Below, one piece after another: positions 1 through 11,319 of a stretch of 64,000 nt of DNA (position 1 is the stretch's first letter; every line of letters starts with the position of its first letter). The DNA comes from Phragmites australis (Eukaryota > Streptophyta > Magnoliopsida > Poales > Poaceae). The translations under genes and the position numbers were made by a program. Location of the stretch: positions 320,001 to 384,000 of the forward strand of contig NC_084921.1 in the NCBI RefSeq assembly GCF_958298935.1, read 5' to 3'. A model generated the notes under the pieces. That model searched no databases, was not told the DNA's origin, and saw only the letters and a program-made list of their open reading frames with translations.

Positions 1-2435
1 TCCAATTTGAACAAGAGCGACCTAGTGTGAGCGCAAAGTTTCCATTTTCCTCCAGGTGCATGGATTAAACTATCAATTGGTACAAAGATTAGGTTTATTT
101 ATCTTTGATTCCCTGAACAAGACAGCAGCAGGCAGGTACAAGGTCGAAGATCGGGACGTGTAATCCAAAGGCTTGTATCGCCTTCATTACAAGGTGTTAG
201 TCATGTCAACGTGGCATCCGCTGGTCTCGGTAAATCCCCCAAGATCGCACCACCAAACCCCGGTTCGATGCATTTCCAGAAGATAGGCAAATTTCTATTT
301 TCTCCTCTTTTTCTTCCTTTTCCCCTCCCTGTCAGGATGGTTTCTGCTTTTTTTTTTAGTTGCCAGCTAGGTGGTGGCACTGTAGATGAGCACTTCACCT
401 GCTCATAAAATATGTTACCGATGTATTGCACAAATTTCAGGATCACATTCACGAAATTAATGGATAAAATAATACTGAATGTTATGGGTAACCACACTTT
501 TAGGAAAGGTGAACCACCAGTACCAGCATGAGAAGTAAGCATGGGCTTGGATGATTAATGAAGTTTATTGTACCTTAGCCTATTAAGAATCAAACTATAT
601 ATTTGCTCCTTGTGTCTCAAAAAAATAAATTTTATTTTAATAGTAGATGATATATATGTCGACAGTGAGATATATGTAATGACTTTGTCAATCTTTAAAT
701 TTTGTATCTTTGATCTTCAGTACATGATGTGTAAATACGTATGTGCAATAATGTGAGTATGCGTATATATCTATGAGTTGTATTGATATTTTTAAAAAGA
801 CACCGGTAACAACAAAGGAGCATTGGTATTTTGCATTCTTGACTGAGTAATGGCTAGATATCTAGCGTGCTTACACATTGAGAATCTAGATTTGGCCGGC
901 CATGCGGGCGAGAGAAGCCTCGTGGACGAACAGAGAGGGTGACATGCATGCGGTGCATCCCGCGAGCGAAGCTGGTAGTTGGCCGTTGACAACTGCCACT
1001 GCAGAGCAGGCACGCACGGGAACTTTTCGACGAACGGCAACGTGGCAGGGATCCGGCCATCGGCTCGGCGGATCAACGTGCAGGCAGCCTGCCCCCGAGG
1101 CAACGTAAACACGCAACGGACTCACCGAACCCATGCGGGCCCATCGCATCACGACACTTGACTTGAGCTGCAGGACTGGTTCCGATCGTGGTCGGTGCAA
1201 CTCACACTAGACGACGAGATCGTAAAGTAAAACCGTGCACGTTTCAGCGGGTGGTCGGTGGATGGGTTACCGGAAAAGGGGAAACGACCCGAGCTTAGAC
1301 TGTCGCGTTGACTATTTCGGGTCCCGAAGCCCTGGTCCGTGGCCGGTGCACCGGTTTCATGGGGGCGTGGGGGGGCGAAGCTTCGGTTCTCGCTCGGGTT
1401 CGGGGCCGGTGGTGACGCGACGTGGCATACATGCGATGCGCGCGGCGCCGCGTAGGACATCTGGGCGTTTGCGGAGTCGCCACGTCGCGTCGGTCCAAGT
1501 GTCTAGCTACAGCTGCTGCTTGGGCGGTGGCACCAACGTCAGCTACAGCTGCTGCTCGGCTGGGTTCACCGGAGAGGAGTCTTCCAGGTGTTCATGTCAC
1601 CATTCTATTCTACTCGTCCCTATCGATCGGGAGAGGATAGAGTTAGGGGGAGATTGGTTGCTCACGGAGTTGATCTTAATGGACTGGATAGCAGGTTAAG
1701 AAAAAATAATTTAAGTATAATCATATTTATTAGAAAGATATAAATTTGATTAGTTATATCTGTCTAAGATAGACCTATCAATCAAATCTGAGGTTATATG
1801 AATAGATAAAAAAAATTATGATCGTAATTGATTACCTACGATTACCCACATAAAAACGATTTCGTATTCGTAACACTGATAAGTATGTCTAACTATATGA
1901 GCGAATGTAGAAGTCTGTATTCGTTAAGTCAGGCTGTAGAGTGAAGCTTGATTCGAGCATTCCATCTAAGTCATATTACCCATATATATTTATATCTGTC
2001 GAGTTAGACTATAACATTACATATAAAAAATTTAAATATATATTTTTTCTAAAATTATAGGCATACACCGAACCAAAATTCTCTCATACAGACTCGTCAG
2101 TATTTCTGGACCCTGCGCGCAGGGTTGGCCTACTTATTTCGCGTGGGTCTCTGAGTTGGGCTGGGCCAAGATAAAGTTCAATTGGATCGACATACGAATC
2201 TTTTTGCTTTCGTTAAACTCTCTGTGTACTGAACCCTGGTTTCTAATAATACATATCGGAGGGAGAAACCCCTGCTGTGTCTTAAAAAAACCAGCACATT
2301 AATCTCTTGCCAACAAAAGAATTCCGAGTAGCAAGTTGGATTAGATGTGTTACTGTATTTGTCACCACTATGTGAATCAACCTTGGTGCTGCTGTTTTAC
2401 GGTACTTCCTCCGATAAAAAATACATATTATTTAA
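1..2435. other. Intergenic, no gene recognised
   Basis: I see no convincing coding region. Open frames between 800 and 1700 lie in a GC-rich patch and overlap on both strands without any family motif. A 16-bp word (agctacagctgctgct) occurs at about 1504 and again at about 1541. From 1690 to 2100 the DNA is AT-rich. It could include promoter or decayed transposon DNA, but nothing diagnostic is visible. Confidence 0.5.
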
Positions 2436-2718
2436 GGGTTTGTTTATTTCAGTTTCGGATCGTAGCTTTCAGTTTTTACAATCTAAAGCTGAAACAAATA
2501 GACAGTTTTTTTATAGCTTTTTAAAATTTGCTGATTGGATTGTAGGAATATGAGAAACTGAATTTTCTCAGCTTTTGATAGATTGTGAAAGTCTATTTTA
2601 CTAAATTATCCATCAAATTTTTTTAATCTACAATCTAAAAGTTTTTCACAATCCAGCTTTTTACAATCCAGCTTCTACAAACTATTTTTCAGAATCTACA
2701 GCTGAAACAAACAGACAC
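2436..2718. mobile_element. PIF/Harbinger-type MITE with TAA target duplication
   Basis: A 283-bp AT-rich element starts GGGTTTGTTTATTTCAG and ends CTGAAACAAACAGACAC, which are imperfect inverted repeats of each other. It is flanked on both sides by TAA (2433-2435 and 2719-2721), the target duplication typical of PIF/Harbinger (Tourist-like) elements. There is no coding capacity, so it is a nonautonomous copy. The interior carries further short inverted words (caatctaaagctga, ttttacaatccagc). Confidence 0.8.
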
Positions 2719-2721
2719 TAA

Positions 2722-3219
2722 GACATTGATATAGTCTACAGTTGACATTATAACTAGTAATTTTAAAAAGTAATTATACATTATGAGAGTACTTTTCGTT
2801 GAATCTAGTAGCACAAATCTTACAGTGTAAAACTATATAACTTTTTTACATATTGATGATCAAAATTAAAAAGTTTGACCAATAGAAATAAAAAAATAAC
2901 ATACATTTCTGATCGAAGAATTTCTGACCGGCAGAAAGCCAAGATGCATGCACCTACCGGCGGCGGCGAGCCATCGTAAAATCACATTCTGCTCTACGTG
3001 ATCAAATCGACACCCTCTTCGGAAGGCACCTTGATGTAAGAAACGGGTCGACTTGTAAACTTTGACTTTTGCATTTCATATGAGGGCATTTCGTGGTCGC
3101 AGGTGTTTGAGTTTCTCAGTGGGAATTACGGCAGCTCTTTGAGTCTGCCTGAACATTTTATTGCGTAGATACAAAGTTTACATATGAATAGATTACAAAG
3201 AGAGGGAGAAGAGAGATGA
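2722..3219. other. Intergenic, no gene recognised
   Basis: Mixed-composition DNA between a MITE and the 3' part of a LINE remnant. The stretch around 3040-3200 may be the 3' tail of that LINE, but no poly-A tail or target duplication could be fixed. No coding region is recognisable. Confidence 0.4.
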
Positions 3220-3705
3220 AGAGTAAAACAACTGAGCTAAATGGAGAACCTAGCACCCCACACAAGCATGAGGGAGCGATCTACTGGACTGTTGCATCAG
3301 TGTTATCAAAGCACAAGTTCCTCGTGACAGCGCTGAAGGACAACCGAGTTAGTTTCATTGTCATGCCGAAAGACTGGCATTCCTACACTTCTAAATATTC
3401 CCAAGAACAGAAATAATAGCAGAGCTACATATCTTTGCTTTAGTAGGCTGGAGTTCTTGCAATCCGTCCCATAATTGTTCTATGTGTACAGCATCAAAGC
3501 AGAGAAAGGAAAACCGAGTCTCTGCCAAATACTAATCGCCCTAGGGCATTGTAGAAGCAGATGCTTGATATCTTCGCACGCCGAGCAGAAAGGACATTGA
3601 TTAGGACTACCCATTTTATGTCTGAACAAACGATCTTTGGTACTCAGTCTCTGCCGGTGGGTAAGTCAAACGAAGGATTTACATTTGGAAGGAGTCACTA
3701 AGTCA
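3220..3705 (-). pseudogene. LINE reverse transcriptase remnant, C-terminal zf-RVT part
   Basis: Read on the minus strand, this stretch encodes the C-terminal zinc-binding region of plant non-LTR reverse transcriptases. It starts with SKCKSFV and THRQRLSTKDRL, followed by the knuckle CPFCSACEDIKHLLLQCPRA with its Cys/His spacing, and ends with WKCRNA-like and NETNSVVLQRCHEELVL text. Stops and a frameshift break the frame, so it is dead. It continues the LINE fragment at 4300-4920; DNA-transposon-like sequence now separates the two parts. Confidence 0.75.
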
Positions 3706-4074
3706 AAATAGTTTTTTTTTTAAAGTGACGGGTGATAATCCTTACGAGTAATGGGTAGAATTCTCGGTATTCCGAACACGTCACTAATATGAATATATTA
3801 GTGTATATCAGTGACAGATCTATATCTAAACTCGTCACCAATGACATATATTAGATACATTTCTATATTTAAACCCGTCACTAATGACCCTATATCAGTG
3901 ATGAATCTGGATCCCGATCCATCAATAATGACCTTATATCACTGATGGATCTAGATCCCAACTCATCACTAATGATTACACAACAGTGACAGGTTGGATC
4001 TAATGGCTACACAATAGTGATCTGTCACTAATAAGTATACAACAGTGACACATCACTAGTGAAGTTTTTCTAAA
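3706..4074. mobile_element. Nonautonomous DNA element with CACTA-like subterminal repeats
   Basis: About 350 bp built from degenerate copies of 'gtcactaatga ... tatatcagtgac', in both orientations, inserted in the LINE reading frame. Arrays of cgtcactaat / cagtgacggg words are typical of En/Spm (CACTA) subterminal regions in grasses. A TAGTG occurs near 4057 and a CACTA near 3693, but their flanks give no clean 3-bp target duplication, so the exact ends and the family are tentative. Confidence 0.45.
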
Positions 4075-4299
4075 TATTGCAAGTGAAAATATCAGTTGGT
4101 TCTTGTTGGAAGGTGAGATAGTACCGGAAAAAGATAACTCCACAAAAGGGTGTGGCCAAACAGGCTATTTCTAACATCTTCCACCTAATACTTATCTCTC
4201 CATTAATTTTCTCACATATTCTTTTAATACAGATCTCAATATAAATAGAAGATACTAATAAGTCATGTGTCCGTATAGCTGAGTGAAAATTTTCCTTCG

Positions 4300-4920
4300 G
4301 ATAGTACAGCTGTGAGGAGATCAGGATCATACGATTTGTACGCAGGGCACGTTCATTATGGATTTCAGAATGAAGTTCAACTGATTGCATAAGGGCCTGT
4401 AATTCTTGTAGTTCAGTTTCAGCAACATGCGTTAGACAGGGTTGAAGCGCAAGTTCAAGAGAGAAACATTGGGCCATGGATCAACCCAAAACGCAGCCAT
4501 GAATCCGTTCCCAATGAAGACTTTTGTAGCTTGATGGAACACAGGTAAAGTGGCATAGATATCTTTCCGAGCTGGGGTTGCATCCAGGAGATCATCACCA
4601 AAAACATGATCGCTGTTCGACCCAGAATTAGTTCGGACCCAAGCTAGCCAAGGGGTGTTCTCAGAGCTGTGAAATCGAACAAGAAACTTTTGGATGAGGC
4701 ATTTATTTTGGCGAGCAAGATCTTTAACCCCCAATCCACCATTCTCTTATCAGCAGCTTCCATGTACTGGTGGTCCACATCGGATTTTCTTTTACATGGT
4801 TTCCCATGCATCCAGATTATAATTCTAGCATTCCTTTGGTTTGGGAATCTGATCGGTCGAGTTCCATATATTCAGTGGAATGTAAAAGCACGGTGGATTG
4901 GTGGTTGAACAAAATGTTTT
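4300..4920 (-). pseudogene. LINE reverse transcriptase remnant, upstream part
   Basis: On the minus strand the frame reads GVKDLARQNKCLIQKFLVRF, then NTPWLAWVRTN, then FIGNGFMAAFWVDPW. This is the conserved run between the RT core and the zinc knuckle in plant LINEs ('dLxxqNxaLLxKwlwrl ... iGdG..tsFWxDxW'). Upstream text near 4740-4900 matches the preceding region but is shifted by a frame and interrupted by a stop. A separate 200-bp piece at 4075-4290 starting with MITE-like words (gcctgtttggccaca, minus strand) may be a further small insertion. Confidence 0.7.
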
Positions 4921-5590
4921 ACCCTCACGACTAAATTAAACATCGTTCCTGCTAACTTTTCTGGGATAAGTGTGCCAAATTAACATAATCCTGAACCTTC
5001 AAACTGCACATCCACCTTGCATAAAAAAACACGATCAACTTAAGAGGAACTAAGTGATGTTACATTTAGAAATACAAACACCTAATTTTGAGTCGAAGAG
5101 GACTCGAGCCTGAGCATTACGGGTATACACATCCCACCATAAATAGAGAATTAACCTCAATAATCTCAGCAACGTTAGCACATGTGCTTCATAAGATTGA
5201 GTTACTCATTCTTCTGATCATCTTACCGATTGCCAGTTTACCAAACTCTAGTCTTCTTTAATGGAGTAATAAATAAATAAATCTCTATTATATAAAATAC
5301 GAGTTGTTTCTCACATCACCTCTTTCCCTACTTCTCTTCTATATAATAAAAACTCTTAAAATTCAAATAATTTACCTATTTTTACCATTCATCCTATTTC
5401 TCTAGCCTTCCCGCCTCCTACCGGCTACAAATATGAGACATAATTTATTAATAAAATAAATATAGAATTAGGAGAGAAATTAGCGGATAATCTCTTCCTG
5501 GTTTTCGGATCCCATCTGAAATCAAACTACGGCATCGCTCCCGATATATTCGTTTGGCGGCGCTCACATGTCACATCTACATTTTCATAC
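4921..5590. other. Intergenic, AT-rich, no gene recognised
   Basis: AT-rich DNA with runs such as ctctattatataaaatac near 5281. No coding region, structural RNA or transposon end could be supported. Confidence 0.4.
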
Positions 5591-5600
5591 ATTGAAGAGA

Positions 5601-5835
5601 GCCAGTCTGTGACCCACTCAGTCCTTAGCCGTGGTGAGGCTCTAGAGGCAGGGACATCTAGAGCCCAACGGCGGTTGCCGGAGGTGAAACCGATGGCTAG
5701 GCCGAGTGAGGCAATCTGCGACCCCTTCGGTCCTTAGTCGTGGCGAGGCTCTGGAGACAGTGCCATCTAGAGCCCAACGGCTTTCATCGGAGGTAAAACC
5801 GATGGCTAGGCCGAGGGAGGCAGTCCGTAACCTTT
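5601..5835. repeat. Tandem duplication, ~110-bp unit
   Basis: Two imperfect copies of a unit carrying gtccttag, gaggctct and ccgatggctaggccgag start near 5601 and 5711, with the beginning of a third copy near 5819 (gcagtccgtaac). The copies differ by scattered substitutions. Confidence 0.75.
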
Positions 5836-5912
5836 TTGGTACTCGCCCAGCACCTTCGAGTTGCCAGAGGGTTCCGTGCATTTATGACATTGTTGTTACG
5901 CCTTCAACTTTG

Positions 5913-6180
5913 CCAGAGGGTTTTCCATACCTCTGCGACATCGGAGGCTTACGCTTTTGACCTGCTGGAGGGTTTCTTTGTATCTCTACCACATCGGGGC
6001 TTACACATACGATCTATCGGAGGGTTTCTTTGTACCTCTGCAATATCGGGGCTTACGCATATGACCTGTCAGAGGGTTTTAAGTACCTCTACGGCATTAG
6101 AGCTTTTGCCTACGACCTGCCAGCGGGTTTCTTTGCACCTCTATGATATCGGGGCTTACGTCTATGACTTGTCGGAGGGT
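5913..6180. repeat. Minisatellite, ~52-bp unit, about 5-6 copies
   Basis: Successive units share 'gagggtttctttgtacctct', then 'atcggggcttacg' and 'tatgacctg'. Unit starts lie near 5913, 5963, 6014, 6067, 6118 and 6171. Unit lengths of 50-53 bp mean the array does not keep one reading frame, which argues against a coding repeat. Confidence 0.8.
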
Positions 6181-6202
6181 TTCAAGATTTTTAAGGTATC
6201 TT

Positions 6203-6385
6203 CGCTACCGAGGCCATGCCATTGATGGGGGACTTTTTAAGATGTCCCCATCGCCAAGGTTAAGCCATCAGTGTGGAGGGTTTCCTTTTAACTTCGTCAC
6301 CGAGGCTTGGCCATTGGTGGAAAGGTTTTTAAAGATGTCTCTGCCACCAAGGCTAAGCTATCAGTGGGGAGGTCTTTTAATCTCT
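6203..6385. repeat. Second short tandem array, ~45-60-bp unit, 4 degenerate copies
   Basis: Directly after the 52-bp array, a different unit built on 'accgaggc..ggccattg.tggg' and 'gccaaggttaagccatcag' recurs about four times, up to the 'aagctatcagtggggagg' copy near 6350. Confidence 0.6.
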
Positions 6386-8093
6386 ATGCCTTATTTTAGA
6401 AAAGGTATAACTTAAGTTTTGATTGTAGATATAACTTAGTTTTTACTGTTTCTTGTTTGAACAGTGATATAACTTAAGTCTTACGGTATCCTGTTGCTAC
6501 CTAGTAGCTATTTGTCATGGAGACTTTCAATCAGATAAGCTAGCTACTTTTAGAGTACGCTAACTTTGTTGTATAAATACTAACTAGCTAGGTAAGGTAT
6601 TGCTAGGTGGCCATAAGCAAGTGCACCTTTGCCGAAATGAGGCCTCCATAGTAAGGTCGAAGGTCAGGAAGAACTCCGCAGCCTTAAGGTGGTGGAAGGG
6701 TCAGCTTCTCCGGCCTGAGCTGCTTACCGAAGGGTCTGGGCTGCGTAGGCATCCGAAGGACTCGGAGCCCTCTTGCCGAAGCTCTGCACCTCTTCGCCAT
6801 GGCCAATCTCACCAGTGTAAAACCCGACGGGGAAGGCACGTCATGGGCCCTAATCGCTCTAGAAGCTTAGGCATGGCCCCTTATGTTGGAGGCTTGCTGG
6901 ACACTATTTATGCTAGGGTCTTTTCGTGACTCAGTCCTCATAATGGGTCGAGGGAGGCTTGGTAAGGACTAGTCACCCACCCGGTGACCCGCTGCAGGCT
7001 TGGGATCCCTAGGTCGCTTGTCGTCGGCTTTTTTTCCCTTACCGGGTGTCCCGTCTATCTCTTGAGGTAATCCTTCTAGAAAGCTACGAGGGTTCCATAA
7101 CCGTCTGTGTTGTGGCCACGTCCGGGTCCATGCAGGATACACCAGTACCCTTCTGGTGGTTACAGGGCTTGTGGTCACCCGGAGCCTGTTTCCTCGCGAG
7201 GAAGCCATTGGGGCTGCTGAGTGACCAGGCTCTCAGAGGACACTGGCTCAACGAAGGTACCGGTGTCATTACAGGAGGCATCTAGGGGACGAGCCCATGC
7301 ATGAGTGCCCCTGGGCTCAAGCGCCTAGAACCATTGGAGGTAGCCTGTCTGGCTGCGGCCTCGGTCGTAACCTCCTAGGGTGCGATGGGGTTCTCACTGT
7401 GTCACTGTTGGAACGTCCCTGCACTGGCTTGGGCCTCCATGCCAGCCCAAGCTGTTGGGTCGACGATGGCCGAATGGTCACCGTTTCGCCTAGCTTTAGG
7501 GCTGGTGGGTGCACATGGTGTGCTCGGTCGTGGCTGCCATGCATACGTTTGCATGGGTACGGCGATGGAATCAACTGCTTAGGGTAGCGTCTTGGTGGTC
7601 TTTGGTGGTGTTTCTATCTCCTCTTGTACTTCTATGTTCAGCTCCCTACAAACAGTCGAATCGCACAACATAGGTCTAGATAGGATGCGTATTACCCATA
7701 ATCAGAAGATATTATCTACTATGGTAATATAGTGGTGCAATTGGTCCTAAGGGCGTGGTACTCAACTGGTTGCCTATTGCGGCGTTGCACTATCCAAGGT
7801 ATCAATCCGGCTCCCACTTGCGCTGGAATGTCAGAGTGGCCACCACTTGCACCGGTATTAACTGTCGGTCACTTCGTGTCAAGCCAGTTGCCTTTGGTGT
7901 TCTCCTTTTGCTGATATTCCTTCTGGAGGTCAACTTCTTCCCCTGTCTCAAGAGGTGTGGCCAAAGGGGTTCACGGCCTCCGGAAGCCTTAGCTTCTGCA
8001 GGGAGTCCGAAGCCCAAGAGCTCTGAAGAAGATCTTGACAATATCCCCTTAGTATTATCTGTGGGCTGAGATATTTCCTCCAACAGACATTCA

Positions 8094-11060
8094 ACACACT
8101 AGAGCACTAGACACTAGACACACAAACAAAATCATCATTCATTCAGGAGCTATTGCTTGTTATAAGAATAAGATCACTAGATCAGACAGGAGCTATTGCA
8201 TATACAAATAAGAGCAGGCATGAGCTATTGCATATACAAATAAGACGAAGGAGGAGAGGAACTCAACAGATCTAGGCAAGTGGAGCCGTGGAGGGCATCG
8301 TCGGTTCACCACCGGCATGTGGTGGAGTCCTGGAGGGTGAAGCCGTGCAGGCAAGGAGAGGCGACTGGTGGAGTCCTGCTGTCTGCGGAGGCGCAAGCGA
8401 GGCGTGCCGTGTGTGGGCCAGGCGACGGCTGAGAGGGCGTCGCCGTCGCCGCCACCGATAGATAGTGGAGGGCGTCGGTGTCGCCGCCACCGGTAGGTGG
8501 TGGAGGCGTCACTGCTAGCGTGGTGGCGACCGGCGAGAAGGAGCAGGGAGGCGTGTGGGCGGCGGATGTGGTGTTGTGTCAAGACAGAGGTAGAGGGAAG
8601 CGGTGTGGTGCTGTGTTTAGGTTAGCTATTGAGCCGGGCTGTATCCCTTAGGTATCCAATAAGTATCCACAAGATATCCGTATTTTAGTGATTTTATTAG
8701 ATACTCACCGGATACTTATCTAAGGTGTATCGGTATCGGATACGGATACACTGTCATATTGGAGTATCGGTGTTTCATAGTTGACCATGATACCTTTTTT
8801 TTTTTTGAGAAAATCACATTCTTTGCTTGTATATTGTTATCATAACTCATTACATAGACCATAAGCATCATGAGTCATGACTGTGTCTTAAAATCAACAT
8901 AGAACAGTAGTTGTGCTTCATAAAAATGCTGCCCTTGCCCCAGCATTAAGTTTCACTAAGATTAGTCATTCTGCACTTCTTGCAGCGAGTCTCTTTCAGC
9001 GCAATAGAAGTATAATGAAAAGTAAAGCTGTCTTTCTCGGGAGTGATTAACAATAAAAAAAAGAGGGGAAGCATGATGGAACTGCTGACTGTGAGCAAGT
9101 AAGGTATATATACTGCTGCATATGATAAAAGGTGATGCCAAAGAAAGGGAGGGAAGAGAGTGGTTAGGAGTATTATTATATTAATACTTTTGGCCTAATT
9201 GCTTTTAGGCCGGAAAGGAATCAAAGGGCTCAATTCCACCACCCTCAAAACCCGGTAACTGCTCCCAAATCCCGATTTGCTTCTGTAGATAACAATATCT
9301 TGATCTACTAGTAACCACTGAATATGAATTTGGGTTCAGCTGCACAACATTGACCCTCCGCCAACTTTATATTCCGTATTGAATTCATAATAGTGGCCTT
9401 TTGCACTTGCAGGCGCCAGCGTAAATTGGAAAGCCATAGGAGCCAGGTATGTTCCCTCCAGAATTAACTTACCATCGTCAGCTCTCTGACCGTCGTTTAC
9501 CTCCAGAATTGACGGCAATGAGCGTAAATTAGGCTGTTTTTTTTTTCCCAAGACTCAAGTTACATGTATAGTTCCTTTCACTGCTTTTTCAAGTTTTCTG
9601 TCATGCTGGGACCTAATTGACGGCAATGAGCATCCTTCCTTTCATCTTGTAGGCCACTGGATGGTGCTGTGGATTGATTGAAGCCAAAGACTTACCTGCC
9701 ATTCCAAGACTCAAGATTGATTGTACCTCATGTTACTCGGTATAGAACAACCTTTTCTTATAGGCAAAATTTTCTTTCGCCATTGTTTCAATCCTGATCC
9801 TTCCTCTGCCATCCAAAGTTTTACTTCGTTCTTTTGCCATCCACGATCCGATCAATGCTTGTTAACTGTCAAATTTGCCTCGAAAGTACCATTGTGCCCC
9901 CATAAACTTTGAAAAATACTTTAAAAGAAAATATCAGAAAATCTGAAGAATTGCTTGAACAAGAGCTTTAAATTTCGCTAACATTTTATAATGGGGAAAC
10001 TTTTCGGATGTTACATAAAAGATGAGGAAGATTGCAAAGTACATGTTCAGAATGTGGTTTTGTGTTACTTGTAAAAGATTTACCTGGTGCATAGAAGCAC
10101 CTGTGTGAAGAAGGCTATTCAGTGCACTTTTAAACATTAGGTGTGGAACTGGAGTAACAAGCAGCACTATTAGATGTCCTGAGGCTGAGTTTGACTCTCT
10201 CCAGGTCCCACACGCATGCATGAAATCCTGGAATCTGACCGGAGCGTACACTGCAACACGGCCCAGATTAACCCTGTTGGTTCCATGGGGAACTTGCCAT
10301 CCAGTCGTGTCAAATCACCGGCACTGTTTCGTCAGGGAAAGATGCGTCACGGTTTGATCTTCTGAACAATCTCGGTCGTGAAACGACGACAGCTTGTTCG
10401 TGTCCTTGCAGAAAAGAAAGCCTTCCGATCTCTCAGGTCGAGGAGGCGCAAGTACCAATCCAACACAAGTAATTGGCGTCGAGTTGTTGTGCCCTGCAAG
10501 GGAGAAAACCAGTAAAGAGCTTGTGATCTAGGGCCCTAAAACCCCATCTTGGTGCAAGCCATTCGCCAGTGCTGCTCTGTTGCTTTGAGCCTTTTGGAGA
10601 ATTGGAGTTGAAGTTCTTCTATTCTTTTCATGTGTGTGGTTTTTTTTTTGTCTGCATAGATGCCTTGGCTTCACCATCAGCTGTGAGCAAACAGTAGTTG
10701 CACAGCAGGTAGTAGCCGCCCCACTCTAAGCTCCTTTTGTTGCTTGCTCATAATTGATCAGAGCACTGATGATGCTTGCTTATGGCTAATCCGCTAATGC
10801 ATGCTCACCCTGGCTCTTAATTGCCTGGGGCTAAAACAAATGAACACCCAGTAGTGCTAGTGATAGTATTAGCAGCACCATCTCCCTGTCACATGGTCCC
10901 TTTCTCTGTCCTTGTGAAACTTGTATTCTTCTGGTCTTTAGCCCCATCCATGTGCCCCTACCACCCCCACCCCCTCATGCCCTAGATTCTCTCCTTGCCC
11001 CTATCTCTCTCACTGCTTCAGTCTCTTACCGACACCAATCTAACAATGCAATCTTTGCTC
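8094..11060. other. Intergenic, no gene recognised
   Basis: Holds a GC-rich patch (8270-8600) with overlapping open frames of low-complexity composition, a poly-T run at about 8793, and a 17-bp direct repeat (aattgacggcaatgagc) at 9507 and 9615. A minus-strand frame at 9336-9551 has ordinary protein-like composition (EFNTEYKVGGG) but no recognised family and no flanking exons, so I do not call it a gene. The stretch 10600-11040 is pyrimidine-rich and could be a UTR or promoter. Confidence 0.4.
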
Positions 11061-11069
11061 CTATAATTG

Positions 11070-11310
11070 GGAATCGGATCCACTAACTTCACCGGTGGGT
11101 GAAGTCAGGTGACTTCGAACATCTGTAGACCGTTGGATCACAGATGGATGGATCAGATGCACTGCTACAGTATAACGAGACAGTAAAATATGTACAGTAA
11201 TTTAATGGAACTGTTGCTACAGTATTTATGCTACAGTAAATCGACGTCTCTACTCACGAATTACTGTTCACACGTGACTTCATTCCGCTGAAGTCAGGGG
11301 ATCCGGATCC
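11070..11310. mobile_element. Mutator-like MITE with perfect 9-bp target duplication
   Basis: A 241-bp element flanked by the same 9-bp word CTATAATTG at 11061-11069 and 11311-11319. The termini are inverted repeats: the left end starts GGAATCGGATCCACTAACTT, and the right end read on the other strand starts GGATCCGGATCCCCTGACTT. A 9-bp duplication is the Mutator/MULE hallmark. There is no coding capacity. An undamaged duplication suggests a fairly recent insertion. Confidence 0.9.
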
Positions 11311-11319
11311 CTATAATTG

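Larger units (their letters stand above)
5591..8093 (+). mobile_element. LTR-retrotransposon-derived block, possibly a long (solo) LTR
   Basis: A GC-richer 2.5-kb block with several tandem repeat arrays near its left end, a TATA motif (tgtataaatac, about 6570) in the plus direction, no host gene motif, and a right edge ending in CCAACA near 8093. The plan (repeats, then TATA, then a transcribed part, then CA) resembles a long grass LTR. No second LTR, PBS or target duplication was found, so the call is inference and both ends are approximate. Short open frames here have no recognisable domains. Confidence 0.35.

Noticed and set aside
1235..1699. 154-codon plus-strand open frame
   Set aside because: Starts with GTG, lies in a GC-rich patch with competing frames on both strands, and shows no recognised motif or exon context.
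3216..3416. 66-codon plus-strand ORF
   Set aside because: It is antisense to the tail of the LINE remnant, whose minus-strand text is recognisable (NETNSVVLQRCHEELVL).
5706..6415. Plus-strand open frames through the repeat arrays
   Set aside because: The 50-53-bp units do not keep a single frame, and the frames stop and restart between units.
9336..9551. Minus-strand frame containing EFNTEYKVGGG
   Set aside because: Protein-like composition but no known family, no ATG-led start with context, and no neighbouring exons. It could be a gene fragment.
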